The notes: a model not told the origin generated them from the sequence alone. A stretch of 64,000 nt of DNA from Strongyloides papillosus (GCA_005656395.1 SRSI01000010.1:558001-622000); one strand, 5' to 3'; numbered from the stretch's first letter, positions 25,501-39,430 are shown. Made by a program: numbers and translations.

Positions 25501-26166
25501 ATGCCTTTTACAAAAGAAGGATTGTCTCCTGACATCATTATAAATCCTCATGCCGTCCCATCTCGTATGACAATTGGTCATTTAATTGAGTGTCTTCAAG
25601 GAAAACTATCTGCTTGTAAAGGAGAAATAGGTGATGCAACACCATTTAATGATACTGTTAATGTACAAAAAATTTCTGATCTTCTCCATGGTTATGGTTA
25701 TCATTTGCGTGGAAACGAAGTTATGTATAATGGTCACACTGGTAGAAAGCTCCAGACTCAAATTTTCTTTGGTCCAACATATTATCAAAGATTAAAACAC
25801 ATGGTTGACGACAAAATCCATTCACGTGCTCGTGGACCTGTCCAAGGAATGAACAGACAACCTATGGAAGGAAGAGCTCGTGATGGTGGCTTAAGATTTG
25901 GTGAAATGGAACGTGATTGTCAGATATCCCATGGTGCAGCTCAATTCTTGCGTGAAAGATTGTTTGAGGTTTCTGATCCTTATCATACCTACGTTTGTAA
26001 TGTCTGTGGACTATTTGTTGTTGCTAATCTTAGAACAAATACTTTTGAATGCAAAGCATGTAAGAATAAGACTCAAATATCTGCTATTAGAATTCCTTAT
26101 GCATGCAAACTTTTATTCCAGGAACTTATGTCTATGTCAATTGCGCCAAGATTAATGACTAATTAA
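22557..26166 (+). CDS. rpb-2: RNA polymerase II second largest subunit RPB2
   Basis: Two exons, 22557-22667 and 22711-26166, joined in phase 0; 1188 residues, the normal length. Exon 1 codes an acidic start ([22 protein letters not shown]) and the second exon begins [20 protein letters not shown]. Diagnostic blocks follow in order: [95 protein letters not shown] and the C-terminal zinc site CNVCGLF with CKACKNKTQ. These form the wall, hybrid-binding and clamp parts of the polymerase II active centre in the nucleus. RPB2 was chosen over RPA2/RPC2 because the C-terminus [15 protein letters not shown] is the Pol II form. No defects seen. Confidence 0.98.
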
Positions 26167-26330
26167 TTATTTTTTGTTTGTTTTTTGTATTTTTTTTTGT
26201 ATATATATTTTCCTACTATTTAAATTTAATGTAAAATTATTGATTAAATTTTAAATTGATGTATGTTCAATAGAAAGTATAATAATTTATTGAAATAATT
26301 GTTTAAGCACATTTTTTGGACATAATTATA

Positions 26331-27129
26331 TTAAATTTCTACAATATTATCATTTTCATATTTAATATTATAAATTTTTTTAAATGGCCCAAGAGGTTCC
26401 TCGAAATTATATTTATAATTAGGATCTGCTTTAATAGTAAATTCCTCAAGTTCTTCTACATCACGTATAATTTTGTCGTATTGTTCTTTAGATTCATCAT
26501 AGTTGTATAAGTTATCTAAGAAAAACTCTTCAATGTTGAAATTTTTGACATAATGTACAGGTCTTCCAACAGATATAAATGCAGCTGAATCATTTTTAAG
26601 AGAAGTTACATTTTCATATGAAAATGTGATTGTTCTACTTGGTTCACTAAAATTATAGAAATACATATTAAAATTATCAAATTTACCATGGAAAAAACTG
26701 TTCAAACTGGTAGTTGACAATTTTAAAAGGCTCTTTTATCTTGTTATCTTTTACTGGGAAAATTAATAATGTATCCATTTTTGGTAAGCATTCATCACTG
26801 TTTTTGTAAAATTTCAGGCAGTTTGGGTGCAAATATAAAGGCCATGAATTTATTGGGATATACTTGTTTATCCAAAATTCATTTCTAGGGAAACGAACAC
26901 TTCCATCAATACGAATTATTTCTTCTGTATTTGATCTGTTATACGTTAAAATAAGTAACTCAAAATCTCCATCTACTGTTAAGAAATTTGAAAAAAACTT
27001 TGTAAACCTAAAGCCAGTGTAAAATGATTGCTCTAACTTAGAGATATCAGTAGGACATTCCGTGTCATAAAACAAATAACCTCCTAAAATTAGAGGAATT
27101 AAAAAATATATAAGGATAATTTCCTTCAT
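26331..27129 (-). pseudogene. Unknown secreted protein, frame interrupted at a homopolymer
   Basis: The minus strand starts at an ATG (27129) with a signal peptide (core IILIYFLIPLILGGYLF) and runs in one frame to a TAA just after FEQFFPW. A second frame then continues to 26331, and its amino-acid style (Asn, Phe, Tyr, acidic) is uniform with the first. The two frames meet at a run of six A (26692-26697 on the plus strand); one base fewer in that run would make a single open frame of about 265 residues. No GT-AG intron of credible size bridges the two. So this is either a homopolymer error in the assembly or a young frameshift mutation. The family is not recognised; it looks like a nematode-specific secreted protein. 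I label it pseudogene only because the frame is broken as given. Confidence 0.55.
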
Positions 27130-28487
27130 ATACTCCTTTCTTTTACATAGAAATTATTCTTTTTATAGACTAAATTAATTTGAATGTTGTTAAAAACAAA
27201 TTAACGACTTAAAATTAATTGCCCATTGTTAACAAATTTCCACTACATTCAAATAAGCCAAAATTGAGATAATGTACCAACTTATCATTTTTCGAAGCGA
27301 AATCTGTAAGAACATGTTTATAAAAGGATTTTTTATTATTAAACGTTATTTTAAAATTTGATAGTATTTTTTGGGAATATTTTTTGTTGCACATAATGAT
27401 TTATTTATAAATCTAGCGATGAAATAAGATTTTGTTATTTATTTTTAAAAACAAAGAATTGAATGTTTATCACCAAGACATTTGTTTGTGCTTTGTAATT
27501 GCTGTTTTTGTTATTATATCATCTTTGTAGTATAGTATATACCTATTTTAGTGTTATAATGTCTTTTCTTATTTTACTTGTCACGTTTTTTTTATTTCTA
27601 CCACGTACATTCGTAATACAACAATAGGTGATATTTATATTTTTTGTCCATGGTTTGTGTATCTTAAAAGGCCAACTTTTTTTAAAATTGTTTTCACATG
27701 CTGTTGTGATCTTGTTTTTGATTTTAAAAAAATTTAAACAATACATATTGACTTAATATATTCCTAATATTTAAGAAACGTTTTTCTGGAGGACTAATTT
27801 TCTTAATTTTAACTTTATTTATTTGTAAAGAAGTTTTTATAAGCATAATATTAAGAAAAAGTATAATATCTATAATAAATGTACATTCTGAATAAAGAGG
27901 TGCTAGAAAAAATATTGAAAATCTAAGAAATGTTTTTTTGATTAGTTAATTAACGTTTATTCTAGTTAATGTAGGAATTGTAAAAATTCTATTCTTTGCA
28001 ATTGATAGACAAAATCTGTTGTTATAAAGTATTATATAATCTCTTTGACTGATTGAGGATGAACTTCAATTAATGTATTATATGTTAAAAGTTAGATTTA
28101 ACTAGAATTAACATAATGTTTGTTTAGCTTTATTCTATAAGGTATTTTTTTATATTCTTTTGTAGTTATTTTCTTAATTTATTACTAGTTAGAAACTCAT
28201 AATAAGTGAGTATTTATCTTTTTAATAGATTTAGTAAAGGTAAACGGTAAATATTATCTTTGTCTATATGTGAAATACATCCCTAATAACATTTTTCCTT
28301 ATAATCTCTTTTTTATCCCCTTCATTAATAATCGACAGCAGACATTTTTTTAGTATTCCTTTTTTGAAATAAATTCGGTATATTAAAAACCGTGTATTTT
28401 CGGATTTCTAAAAATGACGTTCATTGTGGAAATTTCATAAAGAAATATTCCAGGTTGATACACACTTTTACGTGGCCTGTTTTAATT
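27130..28487. other. Divergent intergenic region before rnr-1
   Basis: About 1.36 kb between the unknown secreted gene (-) and the ribonucleotide reductase gene (+). A TTCCAG at 28447-28452, about 35 bases before the rnr-1 ATG, could be a trans-splice acceptor. No E2F-type site, repeat or RNA was seen. Confidence 0.45.
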
Positions 28488-30938
28488 ATGTTTCGGTCGG
28501 GTTCATTATATGTTGTCAACAGAAATGGACAAAAAGAAGAAGTACATTTTGATAAAATAACTGATAGGATAAATAAATTTTGCTATAATTTAAATATGAA
28601 CTACATTGATCCTGTAAGTAAATTAAGTTTTTAACTCAGTCGTATTTATTATTTATAGATTATGATAGCACAAAAAGTAATTAGCGGATTTTATAAAGGT
28701 ATTAGTACGATTGAACTTGATAATTTAGCTGCTGAGACAGCGGCAAGTAAAATTGTTGAACATCCTGATTTCGGAGTCTTAGCTGCTCGTATTGCTGTTT
28801 CGATTTTACATAAACAGACTAAGAAAAAATTTTCTAAGGTAATGGATGATTTGTATAATCACAAACATAATATGACGGGAGAACATTGTCCATTGATAAG
28901 CAAGGAAGTGAATGAAATTATTCAAAAAAATTCGAAGAAATTGGATTCAGTTATTAGATTTAAAAGAGATTTCCACTTTACATACTTTGGATTTAAGACA
29001 TTAGAACGATCATATTTATTGAAAATAAATAATAAAATTGTTGAAAGACCTCAACATATGCTTATGCGTGTTGCCATTGGTATTCATGGTGAAGATATTG
29101 CATCTGCTATTCAGACATACAGATATATGTCAAAACGACTTTTTATCCATGGATCTCCAACGTTATTTAATGCTGGTACCCTACGACCTCAGCTTTGTTC
29201 CTGCTTTTTGTTAACGATGAGTGATGATTCTATTGAAGGAATCTATGACACTTTAAAGCGATGTGCTGTTATTTCAAAGACGGCTGGGGGGGTAGGATTA
29301 AGTATCAGTACAATTCGTGCCACAGGATCATTTATTTCTGGAACTAATGGATCTTCAAATGGTTTGGTTCCAATGTTACGTGTTTACAATAGTACTGTTC
29401 GTTATGTTGATCAAGGTGGCAATAAAAGACCTGGTGCATTTGCTATATATTTGGAACCATGGCATGCAGATATTATCCAATTTCTTGAGTTAAAAAAGAA
29501 CACAGGACCAGAAGAAGAAAGAGCACGCGATTTATTTTACGGACTTTGGGTTCCAGATTTATTTATGAAACGTGTTGAAAGCGATTCACATTGGTCGTTA
29601 ATGTGTCCTAATGAATGTCCGGGTCTTGATGATTGTTTTGGTGATGATTTTGATAAACTTTACGTACAATATGAAAATGAAAATCGTTATAGGAAACAAG
29701 TAAAAGCCAGATATATTTGGCAGAAGATTTGTGAATCTCAGATAGAGACGGGTATTCCATATATGCTTTACAAGGATCATTGTAACCGTAAAAGTAATCA
29801 ACAAAATTTAGGAACAATAAAATGTTCAAATCTTTGTGCTGAAATTGTTCAATTTTCTTCCCCTAATGAAGTTGCTGTTTGTAATTTGGGGTCTATTGCA
29901 CTTAATAATTTTGTCGTGATTAAAGAGAAAAAACGTGTTTTTGATTTTAAACGTCTTCATAACATGGCAAAAATTTTGACAAAGAATTTGAACAAGGTTA
30001 TTGATATTAATCATTATCCACTGGAGGAAGCACGTTTATCAAATACTAAACATCGTCCTATTGGAATTGGAGTACAAGGACTTGCAGATGCATTTTTACT
30101 CATGAAATATCCATTTACATCACCAGAAGCTAGAGATCTCAATAAGAAAATCTTTGAAACTATTTATCATGGTGCACTTGAGGCTTCCTGTGAATTAGCA
30201 AAGATTCATGGATCCTATGAAACATTTGATGGATCACCTGTATCTAAAGGAATTCTTCAGTATGACATGTGGGGTGTTACTCCAAGCAATTTATGGAATT
30301 GGAAAAGTTTGAAGGAGAAAATTTCTAAATTTGGCATTCGTAATTCATTGTTAGTATCTTTAATGCCCACTGCTTCTACATCTCAGATTCTTGGCAGTAA
30401 TGAATCTATTGAACCATACACATCAAATTTATATACAAGACGGGTTTTATCTGGTGATTTTCAAATTGTAAATACTCATCTCCTACGAGATTTAATTACC
30501 CTTGGTATTTGGAACGAGGAAATTCTTAATCAAATAATTGAAAATAATGGGTCTATTCAAAATATATGCGATATTCCATTACATATCAGAGAACTTTATA
30601 AAACTGTTTGGGAAATTCCACAAAAAGCTATTATTGAAATGGCAATTGATCGTGGTCCCTTTGTTGATCAATCTCAATCACTTAATCTTCATGTAAATAG
30701 ACCAACTTATGGAATATGTAGTTCAATGCATTTTTATGGTTGGAAAAATGGTTTGAAAACAGGAATGTATTATTTAAGAACTAAACCGGCAGCAAATCCT
30801 GTGAAATTTAGTGTTGATAAATCTTTGATAAGAATGAATAAATCAAGATCACCAGAAAAGAAGGAATCTTTAAATAATAATAATATTAAAAGTGATTCAT
30901 CTAATGATGATCATATTTGTTATGCTTGTAGCGGTTAA
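28488..30938 (+). CDS. rnr-1: Ribonucleoside-diphosphate reductase large subunit
   Basis: Two exons, 28488-28613 and 28659-30938, joined in phase 0; 801 residues. The start ATG at 28488 ([19 protein letters not shown]) was chosen because it opens just before the ATP-cone; an upstream stop-free stretch has no ATG. Domains: ATP-cone (about residues 1-95, allosteric activity site), then the ten-stranded barrel with [10 protein letters not shown] (redox cysteine), [43 protein letters not shown] (catalytic Asn, Cys and Glu), [12 protein letters not shown] (redox cysteine), [10 protein letters not shown] and [13 protein letters not shown]. The C-terminus HICYACSG supplies the CxxC that re-reduces the active site. 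The enzyme makes dNDPs from NDPs in the cytosol with a small R2 subunit. Poly(A) signal at 31001-31006. Confidence 0.97.
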
Positions 30939-31000
30939 ATTATCATTTTTATAAATTTCTTCTATTAAATTGTATATGTCATTGTTAAATTACTGAAAAT

Positions 31001-31006
31001 AATAAA
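31001..31006 (+). terminator. Poly(A) signal AATAAA of rnr-1
   Basis: AATAAA 63 bases after the rnr-1 stop, in the 210-base convergent gap to the coronin gene. Confidence 0.45.
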
Positions 31007-31148
31007 GAGATGATAGTATTTTTTATTAAATATAAGGAGGTGTTAGAAAATTTACTATATTATAAGGAATACATTAAAATTTAATGGGGGAATTATATTA
31101 AATACTTTATTAAAGCAATACAATAACAAAAGATAGAAGACTCCAACT

Positions 31149-34146
31149 CTAAATATTATCATGCATTCCTTCAGGACATAAATTTATAGTTTTGCGTGTT
31201 TCAACAACTTCATTTCGAATCCATTGTTCACCATCCATCAATGGTGACCATGTAATTAAAGCATCAGGAAATAGATCTCTTTGGAATAAATCTTTCTTCA
31301 CACGCGGGACTCTAAATGATAGTTTCTCTAGAGCCTTCTCTGTAAGTCTCCATCCCCTTTGAAATTCGACAGCTCTAACATCACAAACATTTTTTTGGTG
31401 TAGTGCGATTGTTTGGTGGCCAGTTAGTGCTGTAAACGGCGCTAGTGGAAGCATATATGGACTACTTGGAGATAATTCATACATTTGAATACCGTGATCA
31501 CCTTTACCAGTTAAAAATAAAATAGAACTGTCATAATCATAGTGAGGAATTAATGGTTGAGTGTTAGTATCGATTTGTTGTTGGTGAAGATCTTTTAATG
31601 TAAAAGAATCTAAAAGAGTACATTGTCTGTTAGAAGTGCGAGAAAAACTAGCTATTAAAATCATTGAGTCATCACATACAAATAAAACTCTTGCACTTCT
31701 TGTTGATTCTAGTACTTTTTTTTCTGCAATACAGCAGTCTTCTCCATCTAATTGAGGTTGAAATATTTTTAACATTTTATCTTTACCGAGTGTTGCAAGT
31801 TTTGTTCCATCGTAACTCCATGATATTGATAAGATTTGATATTCATGAGCTTGCTTTATTTCAAAAACCATTTCACTTGATTTAATATTAAAAATACAAA
31901 TGGAACAGTCACCATAGGCTACAGTAAGGAGATCCTTTGCTGTTGGATGGTAACGAAGTTGAGTAATTTTATTTGCATTATGTCTTAATGCAATAGTCGG
32001 TTCGAGATCGCATAATTTCAATTTAGAATCATCAACTGTATTAAATTCAGTCTCTCCTATAAGATTTACTTTACTCTCGTCTATTTCCCAAATATTAACA
32101 ATTCCAATATCTAACCCACAAGCTAATTGCCTTGGATTAAATGGATTCCATGAGATATCTGTAACTGAAGTACGATTTTGTAAACCATCTAAAACGCCAT
32201 CTGGAATTTTATTAGGATATTTTAAACTAAATATAGCAATTAATCCAGATGTTCCAGAGAGTGGAACGGCGGCAAATTTCTCACTCACACACATTCCATT
32301 TGAATCAATTGGTAGACGAGTGTTAACATTCCTCAAATTTGAAAAAACACCTACTTTTGGACCATTTAACGTTTCACAATGTCTATACTTAGATTGTAAC
32401 GTTCCGACAACACAAGATTTTGGTCTATTTCTAATCATCCTTCTTCTTGTAGTAATGCCTTCTCCAGATCCAATTGCCACACTTACAGGTCGCTCCTTTT
32501 TTGTTAATTCAGCATTTCTCAATCTCATTTTAATAGGTGAATCTTTGTTACACTCTTTTTGTTTTTCATCGTTATCATGATCAATGTTCTCTTTTTCAGA
32601 GACAGGTGATACACTTAAATTTGATTGCATATCGGGTAAAGAAGCTGTACTACAATCAGAGTGTTGATTTGAAGTGGAATTTTGCGCATCTTTTTCAATG
32701 CTTACTGATATTTTTTCTTCACAAACAGGCTTAGTCGATTTCTCATCAAGTATTTTATCTTCAACAACTTTTACAACTGAAGATATTTTACTATTTGAAA
32801 TCGTGGAAAGTTTTTCTTCAACTATATTTATTGGCGATATTGTATTAGAAGAATGAGAATGATGAATATCTTCAGGTGAAAGAGAAACTAATTTTGGTAA
32901 ATTATTAGAACCATTTATCCATTCTTCAGCGGTACTTCCTGGAACATTTCCAAAAGTATCAGGATACAAATCAGCATGAAACTCTCGATATGAACGTCGA
33001 GGAACAATTAATGGTATTGGTTGTATAGAGGTTTTTGTTAATTGATGAAAACGTTGAACTTCACCATCCATTATTTTACATGATTTTTTGTTAATTAAGC
33101 ATGCACCAACAGTTTGTTCTGCTAACGATTGTTCAGTAACAGAGGAAACATAAGGATCTCTATTTAAAATCTCAGTTAAGATTAATTTACCAGATCCTTT
33201 CCCTGCTAGCACTAGTAATTTTGTATCTTTATCATAAAGTGGAATAAGAATTCCTGTTGATGTATTAAATGGAACATCCTTCATGCATTTGTTCCAATTT
33301 CTATTATCATAGACTAGAAGTTCTTGAACTCTCTTTCCTGTAAAGCCTGATGAAATAAATTTACCATCAGCAAACAATACACGAGATTCACGGCCAAAAC
33401 CTGCATGAGTATTAAAATAAATTACTGGATCGGGACCTGCTCTAGGGTCAAAAATTCCAACATTTTTACCTTTATTTCCGGAAACAGCTAGTAATGACCC
33501 ATCTTCAGACCATCCTAAGGACATAGATTTCTCATCAAAAATACTTGTAAATTCAACTACACTTTGACCTGTTTCGAGATTAGCTACTATACCTGAAGAA
33601 TCACATGCAATTCCTAATATATGGTCTGCAGAATGATGTCCTGCTAATGCCTCACAATATTTTCCTCTTGAAAAATTAAAGGACATGAAGGAATTAGTAA
33701 TATATTTTTCTCCATTATTTACAAAATTATCACATTTCCAAATTTTAATCTAAAAAAAATTGTAGTTAATATAAATATTAAACTTACATCATCATCACGA
33801 CTGCATGTTACAAGTAGTTCTTCATGATATGGAAGAAATGTAAAATCACATATTTGATCTTGATGAGCACAAATAACATTTAAGTCTCCACGACTTCTTC
33901 TTCCACGATCATTTAATGGTAAAACAGCAAGTCGTCCACCTTCACCTTCTACAAGAAATGATAAATATTTTTCTGATGATTGAATTGCATTATTAGTTGC
34001 TGATATATTTCCTATAGGTAAATCTGTTATAGTGTCCTTAAATATTAAATTTAATATATTAAAAAGTTTGTTTTTGTTAAACTAACCTCTTTCTTTGGAA
34101 TTCTTGGAGTAGTATTCTTATATTTAGAAGCTTTAAATTTCCACAT
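31149..34146 (-). CDS. pod-1: Coronin-7/POD-1 type actin-binding WD-repeat protein
   Basis: Three exons on the minus strand: 34087-34146, 33788-34036 and 31149-33749, all phase 0; 969 residues. It starts with the coronin signature MWKFKASKYKNTTPRIPKKE and has two WD40 propellers. The first (about residues 20-340) includes VNLETGQ-type blades and DPRAGPDPVIYFNTHAGFGRESRV; it ends with a coronin-specific extension (YREFHADLYPDTFGNVPGST). A Ser/Glu-rich linker (about 350-510) follows, then the second propeller with SKYRHCETLNGPKVGVFSNL, ISWNPFNPRQLACGLDIGIV and a second extension (RVPRVKKDLFQRDLFPDALI). Two propellers with this linker define coronin-7/POD-1. C. elegans POD-1 organises actin and vesicle traffic needed for zygote polarity. 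There is no C-terminal coiled coil, as expected for this subtype. Confidence 0.93.
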
Positions 34147-37100
34147 TTTCTTAAAGTACGTGGAAAATAAAAATTACCTGTAAAAGTAATAATAATATAT
34201 ATAAATTACTACAATAATTTATTAAAATTTAACGAATATTTAAAATTTATATATGGCAATGAAAAAGAACTATTTATTGAATAAACAAATATGATTTTTC
34301 TTTTTAGTTTTATGTATTTAGATATGTAACACAATATCACAAAATAGCGCCGTTCTAAGTTTGATAAGAAAAATTAATGTTATTTAAATATTATATGTAT
34401 ATTTCTTCGTCATTGTATGGACATCAAATGAAGGAGTTTACTACATTATCAGAAACAACCAGTATATTCATTTTACTATGGGACAGACCTCCTCTAAAAC
34501 CTATAATGCATTTTGTATTCTTCTTCTTATGACAGCTACTGAGAGTAAAAGCTATACGATATATTTTCGTAGTAATGAGAAGCTTAAAAGAGAACATGAT
34601 GTGTCCAGTGTATAAAATTAAGTGGTTTTTAATAGAAAATTGAAATAATGAAAGCAACTGATAGGGATATATAGATATAATAACTGTCCTTTATCTTTTG
34701 GAAATCTAATTCGCAAATGTATTGTTAAAGTAGTAACTATTTGTAATATATTTAAAAATATATAACTAAAAACGAAATAATCCAACTAGGACATCTGGAT
34801 GTTTTTGATGATTATTAGTATTGGAAAGGATTAAAATTAAGTGATTTTCATTGGACAACTCTTAATATATAAAAAATATGAAAAGTTTTAAAAAAGTGAT
34901 GTGTCATTACATAAAATTATTTATTAAAAATGTGTGTTTCTTAAAAAATATTTTATTGTAAAGATCAAAGTACTTATAAAAGAATATTTTTAAATCTCTT
35001 ATATATTATTTATAATAATATAAAATATATATTTACAATTTAAGAGTGTGATTCAGGAAAAAAAAAAGAGAAGCAGCTATCGGTGAAGAATAATAAATCA
35101 TTAAAGATACAAACTAGTATTGAGATAGAGTGCATGCACTTCCATCTTTTATTTTGTCTCACTAATAGGTGATTGATAAATCTTTAAATGAGGCATAAAG
35201 TAAAAGTATCTACGATGTATGAATAGTTTTGATCAGTTTAAACAAACAAAAATCTGTTTTTCAGAACAATATTATATACATACATTTGTACAATATTTTA
35301 GCCGGTTATAAAAATGTAGCTTTTAAAGTATTTGGGTGTTTTGGGGTGTGACAATTAAAATTGCTATATTTTCTCCATTAAATGCACCAATTTTTTCTAT
35401 TTATTTTTAATTGTCAAAAAAGAAATTGACTAGTGTCAATATTTAAGGTTAGAAAAAAATGTGTTTTAAATTTGACACATTATGCTAATATGATATACAA
35501 TACTTGAATTAAAGAAAATAGATTTACATTAACACCTTTAAATTATTTTTATTTATATGTACAAGTCTATAGTTATTTAAGCATAAAAAATTACATTTTA
35601 ATATACACATTTATAACTTAAAAAATTAAAAATAACAATATAGTGAGAATAAAATTTGGTAAAAGGACTTTAAAATGTTTGTGAGAATTTAAATAAATGA
35701 ATCATTAGTAAATAAAAAATAATAATATAATATTTAATCAACAAATAAAATTATATTAATTAATATTATAAATATGTAGACAACAAACGTTTTTGTTAAT
35801 TAAAAATAATACTAAACATTAGAAAATTAAAATGACATAATTTTTACATGTTTTTAAAATAGTATCTATCCAATCGAATAAAGACAAAAGAAAAGATGAC
35901 AAAATTGGTATTGTTTTTAAATAAATTATCGGTTACTAAATTCATATTAATGCTATAAAATTATTTTATATAAAATGACTTTTAATATTAGTCATAGATT
36001 ACAAATAAATATTCCAAATTTTAATGATTCATACAGAAAAAAACAAGATATTTATCATGATTTCCCTTTCAATTAAATTATATTAAATTTATCAATATTA
36101 ATATATTTTTTTACAGAATAGGAAATTTATAGAGTTTATAGTATTAAAGTATTAGCTAAAATTCTATGTAAAACCAATTTAAAAAAAGTAAGATTACTAT
36201 ATTAGTAAATTATAATTATAGAAAATTTAGCGTATAAAAATTATCACGACAAAAGATTTTTTTCTACTATATCACTACTAAAGTAAAATATTAAATGTCA
36301 TAGATTAAAAATTAGCTTTATATATAAAATAATATTAAATGGCATGTTAAGAGCTACTTTAACTGTTTATACATTAATTGTTTGCGTTCAGAGTAAGAAA
36401 AGGTTATTATTATTAAAATATATGCAATTGAAAATGTTGAATAAAATAAAAATTATAATTTGATTGAAGTTAAAGTATTCTGTTTTATATAGTAATAAAA
36501 TATACAATAGTTTGTGTAGATAAAAAATAATTAAAACATATAAAAAAATAATAAAACTAATTCTATTACATTGCTTATTTTATTTGAAAAATAAAGAATT
36601 GTTTGGGTAAGTGTCTCAACTTAAACTGGTGAATTAAAAAGATATTGAATACCAACATTTCTCTTATATATTTTAACTCTTTACAATTGTTATATGACAT
36701 TCATTGTTTATCACCGTTTTAAATAAATTTTTTCAAGTCAAAAGAACACATTTATAGTAAGAAATTTTCCAATATTTTATAATAGTTAGAATTAACAGTT
36801 TCATTCATAATTAGATTGAATAAAACTAATATAATTGATATATTATAGCTTTGATCAGTAGTAAACAATAATATACATAAAAATATAATGATTAAATAGA
36901 ATATTTTACGGCAAATTTTTAGTAAAAATATTTAATATTTTTGTATAGTTTAAAAGTATTATTAGTCCGCTAAACAATCTCAAGTGATTATTGAGATAGT
37001 AAAATATATTTGATATATAATGTAATATAAATGTATACAATATATAAATACTACATATAATAATACCATTTCTATTCAATATATTTTCTTCACAATACAG

Positions 37101-39430
37101 CTGTATATGGAAATGAGCAATTAAGCTACTATATACATATATGAAAACTATCTGTCTTTATAAATATAATAATAGTTCAGTCATTATAGTATTAAGAATT
37201 ATAATTGATGTGTACAATTGAATGATTATTATTTGTTAATTAAACTCAGGTGGTTGAGTCTAAAACATTAACATTATATTTGTTTCAGAGGAAACGTAAG
37301 TTAATATTTTGATCACTTTTATGATGATTGAAGTTGAGAAAAATGATTGAGACATTTTATTTGTTAATCTGTTTGATGTTCTGAAGATTAATCGTAAAAG
37401 AATAGATACAAGAAGATTAAATTGAGCGGTTGTAGTTTTTTTGAAAAAAAGTCAATATGACAACGATATCTAAGAAGCTTATTTTGTTCGTAAGATGCTC
37501 AAGAATTATAGAGAATTATAATTTTAATGTTGATTTTGTAAATCAATTACAACATGAGACTTTAAATATAATTCATTAAGTGTTTGTATTGCATAAGTAG
37601 CGCACTATACTATAAAATATAACAAATAATATTTTGCAATATAAAAAGTAATTAATGAACCTGAAGAAGTTCAATTTTCTATGTTTATCATAACGATCAC
37701 ATGGAAACAATAAAAACAATATTATGTATTGCTGCCATTGACAATTTAATTAAAATATTATTTTGTTATCAAATAAATTGCTTTGTTAACTTTAATTTTG
37801 TTTTAATTAAATGTTGTCCAAATATAAGTATTATAATAATGTAATTAATTTCAATTAACGTTAAATGATTACTTGTTCTTTGGAAACATTTAATGACAAG
37901 ATATAAAAAAATATTCATGTTCATTTTAAATAAAAACAATTTTTCGTTAGACTGTTTAGTACCTTTGATCCAGTAATTTTAATGAAGAAAAATGTTTTGC
38001 GTTTCAATTACCAACAGTATTCTATAAAAAAACTTATTTAAAATCATATGAAATAATATATTTCAAAAAATTTTTGATAAAAAATTGTTATGGACGTAAA
38101 ATCAAAAATATCGTAAAAAATTTATTTATTTTTTAATTAAATTTTATAATGAAAGTCTCTATGTATATATATGAACAGTTTAGTTTTTAATTATGTTTTT
38201 TATTATAAGTTTTAGATTATATTTTAATGAGATATTAGCAATATTTTTAGTTTGTTATTTAATTATATTTATGTTAGATATATTGAAACTTAGTATTAAA
38301 TTTTTTATAAATAATATTAATCATTCATATAATTTTTTTCGTATTTATTGGGATTAATTTTTAAAAAATATTTTTATTAACTGTCCAATCTAACGAATGT
38401 ATTAGTATTTAATTTATTTTAGTCTTTTTCTTTTACTATTATTATCTTTAACCCCAATAAATTGCGGATATAGTTAAATAAATATAATAAAACAAATTTT
38501 TATTGTTTCAAATTCTTTTATTGACATTAATAAATTCAATTGAACTAATTTAACACATATTTTTATTTTTGACAACAGTAATGTGTTATATTTGTTAGTT
38601 TGTTGTAGAAGATAGTATACGTTATGTAATTCAAATAAAAAGTTTCAATTCAATTTCTACCAATTTTTCAATAAGAAAATTTTTTCATTGACACATTATA
38701 TACATTATGATTGATTTTATTAGTTTTCTTTAACTTTCAATCAAAAAATAATGATTAAACTTTATAATCATTTATATGTAATAACAAACTTTGTTTCACT
38801 TTCTTGTTTTCATTTTTAACCAAAGTTATTTTTTACTTTTTAACAAAGAATTTGTTTGATTTTAAAATTGATAAAATCCAATTAATTTTATATATTATAA
38901 AAATTTTAAGGATATGTAATTAAACTTTTTTATAGTCTGTTTAATAAGGTGTATCTTTAACAGCTATAACAGTATGTCTGCAAAATTATAGTTTAAATGT
39001 TCATATTTTGTAAAAACAAGTTGTAATATTAACAATAGCATTTACAATTATCCAATTATCAACTATTTTTATTTTATTTTATTATATCTTAGTGCTCCGT
39101 GGAAGAGATTTTCTACATCAGATAAACATTCCGAAGTTAGAAGAGATAATCCTACGAGCACTAGGAATGTTGGACAAAGATAATAAATTTCATTTCATTT
39201 AAATTTTGAACATGTTTATAGAAGGCAAACGTCTTATTTTGATATATTATAAAAAAAGTAACAGGAAAACATTGATTTTAGCTATTATTGAGAAGATATA
39301 TTTTGTTTATTGGTTATATCCGACTTTCTTAATATTGATTTGTTTATTATTTTTGACAATATTTTATTAAGGTTTATTAGAAAAAAGGAAAGATATAAAT
39401 ATTGTGTAGAGAGAATATAAATATAAAAAA
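34147..39430. other. Gene-poor AT-rich intergenic region
   Basis: Over 5 kb between the coronin (-) and MFS (+) genes. Nearly all is A/T-rich with short frames. A slightly GC-richer stretch at about 34424-34660 has a 77-codon frame without any family match. The only clear departure is the island at 39091-39202, listed separately. No tRNA or tandem array was seen. Confidence 0.5.
39091..39202 (+). other. Isolated GC-richer island: possible orphan exon or structured RNA
   Basis: In an otherwise A/T-rich desert, 39091-39180 is much richer in G and C. It can be read two ways. As coding, the frame from 39092 to TAA 39200-39202 gives 36 residues of plausible protein (LRGRDFLHQINIPKLEEIIL then RALGMLDKDNK), and an acceptor-like TCTTAG lies directly before it. 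As RNA, AGTGCTC (39091-39097) pairs perfectly with GAGCACT (39156-39162), and after one bulged C four more pairs form, closing a 72-nt stem-loop. No Pol III terminator directly follows, and no matching upstream exon was found. Confidence 0.35.

Noticed and set aside
29598..29829. Minus-strand frames inside rnr-1
   Set aside because: They are antisense shadows of the conserved reductase exon.
34424..34657. 77-codon minus-strand frame in the intergenic desert
   Set aside because: No family match, no neighbouring exons and low-complexity composition.
39091..39162. tRNA gene, because of the 7-bp terminal stem
   Set aside because: No T-arm GTTCGAATC or D-arm consensus and no CCA-adjacent pattern; the loop cannot form a cloverleaf.
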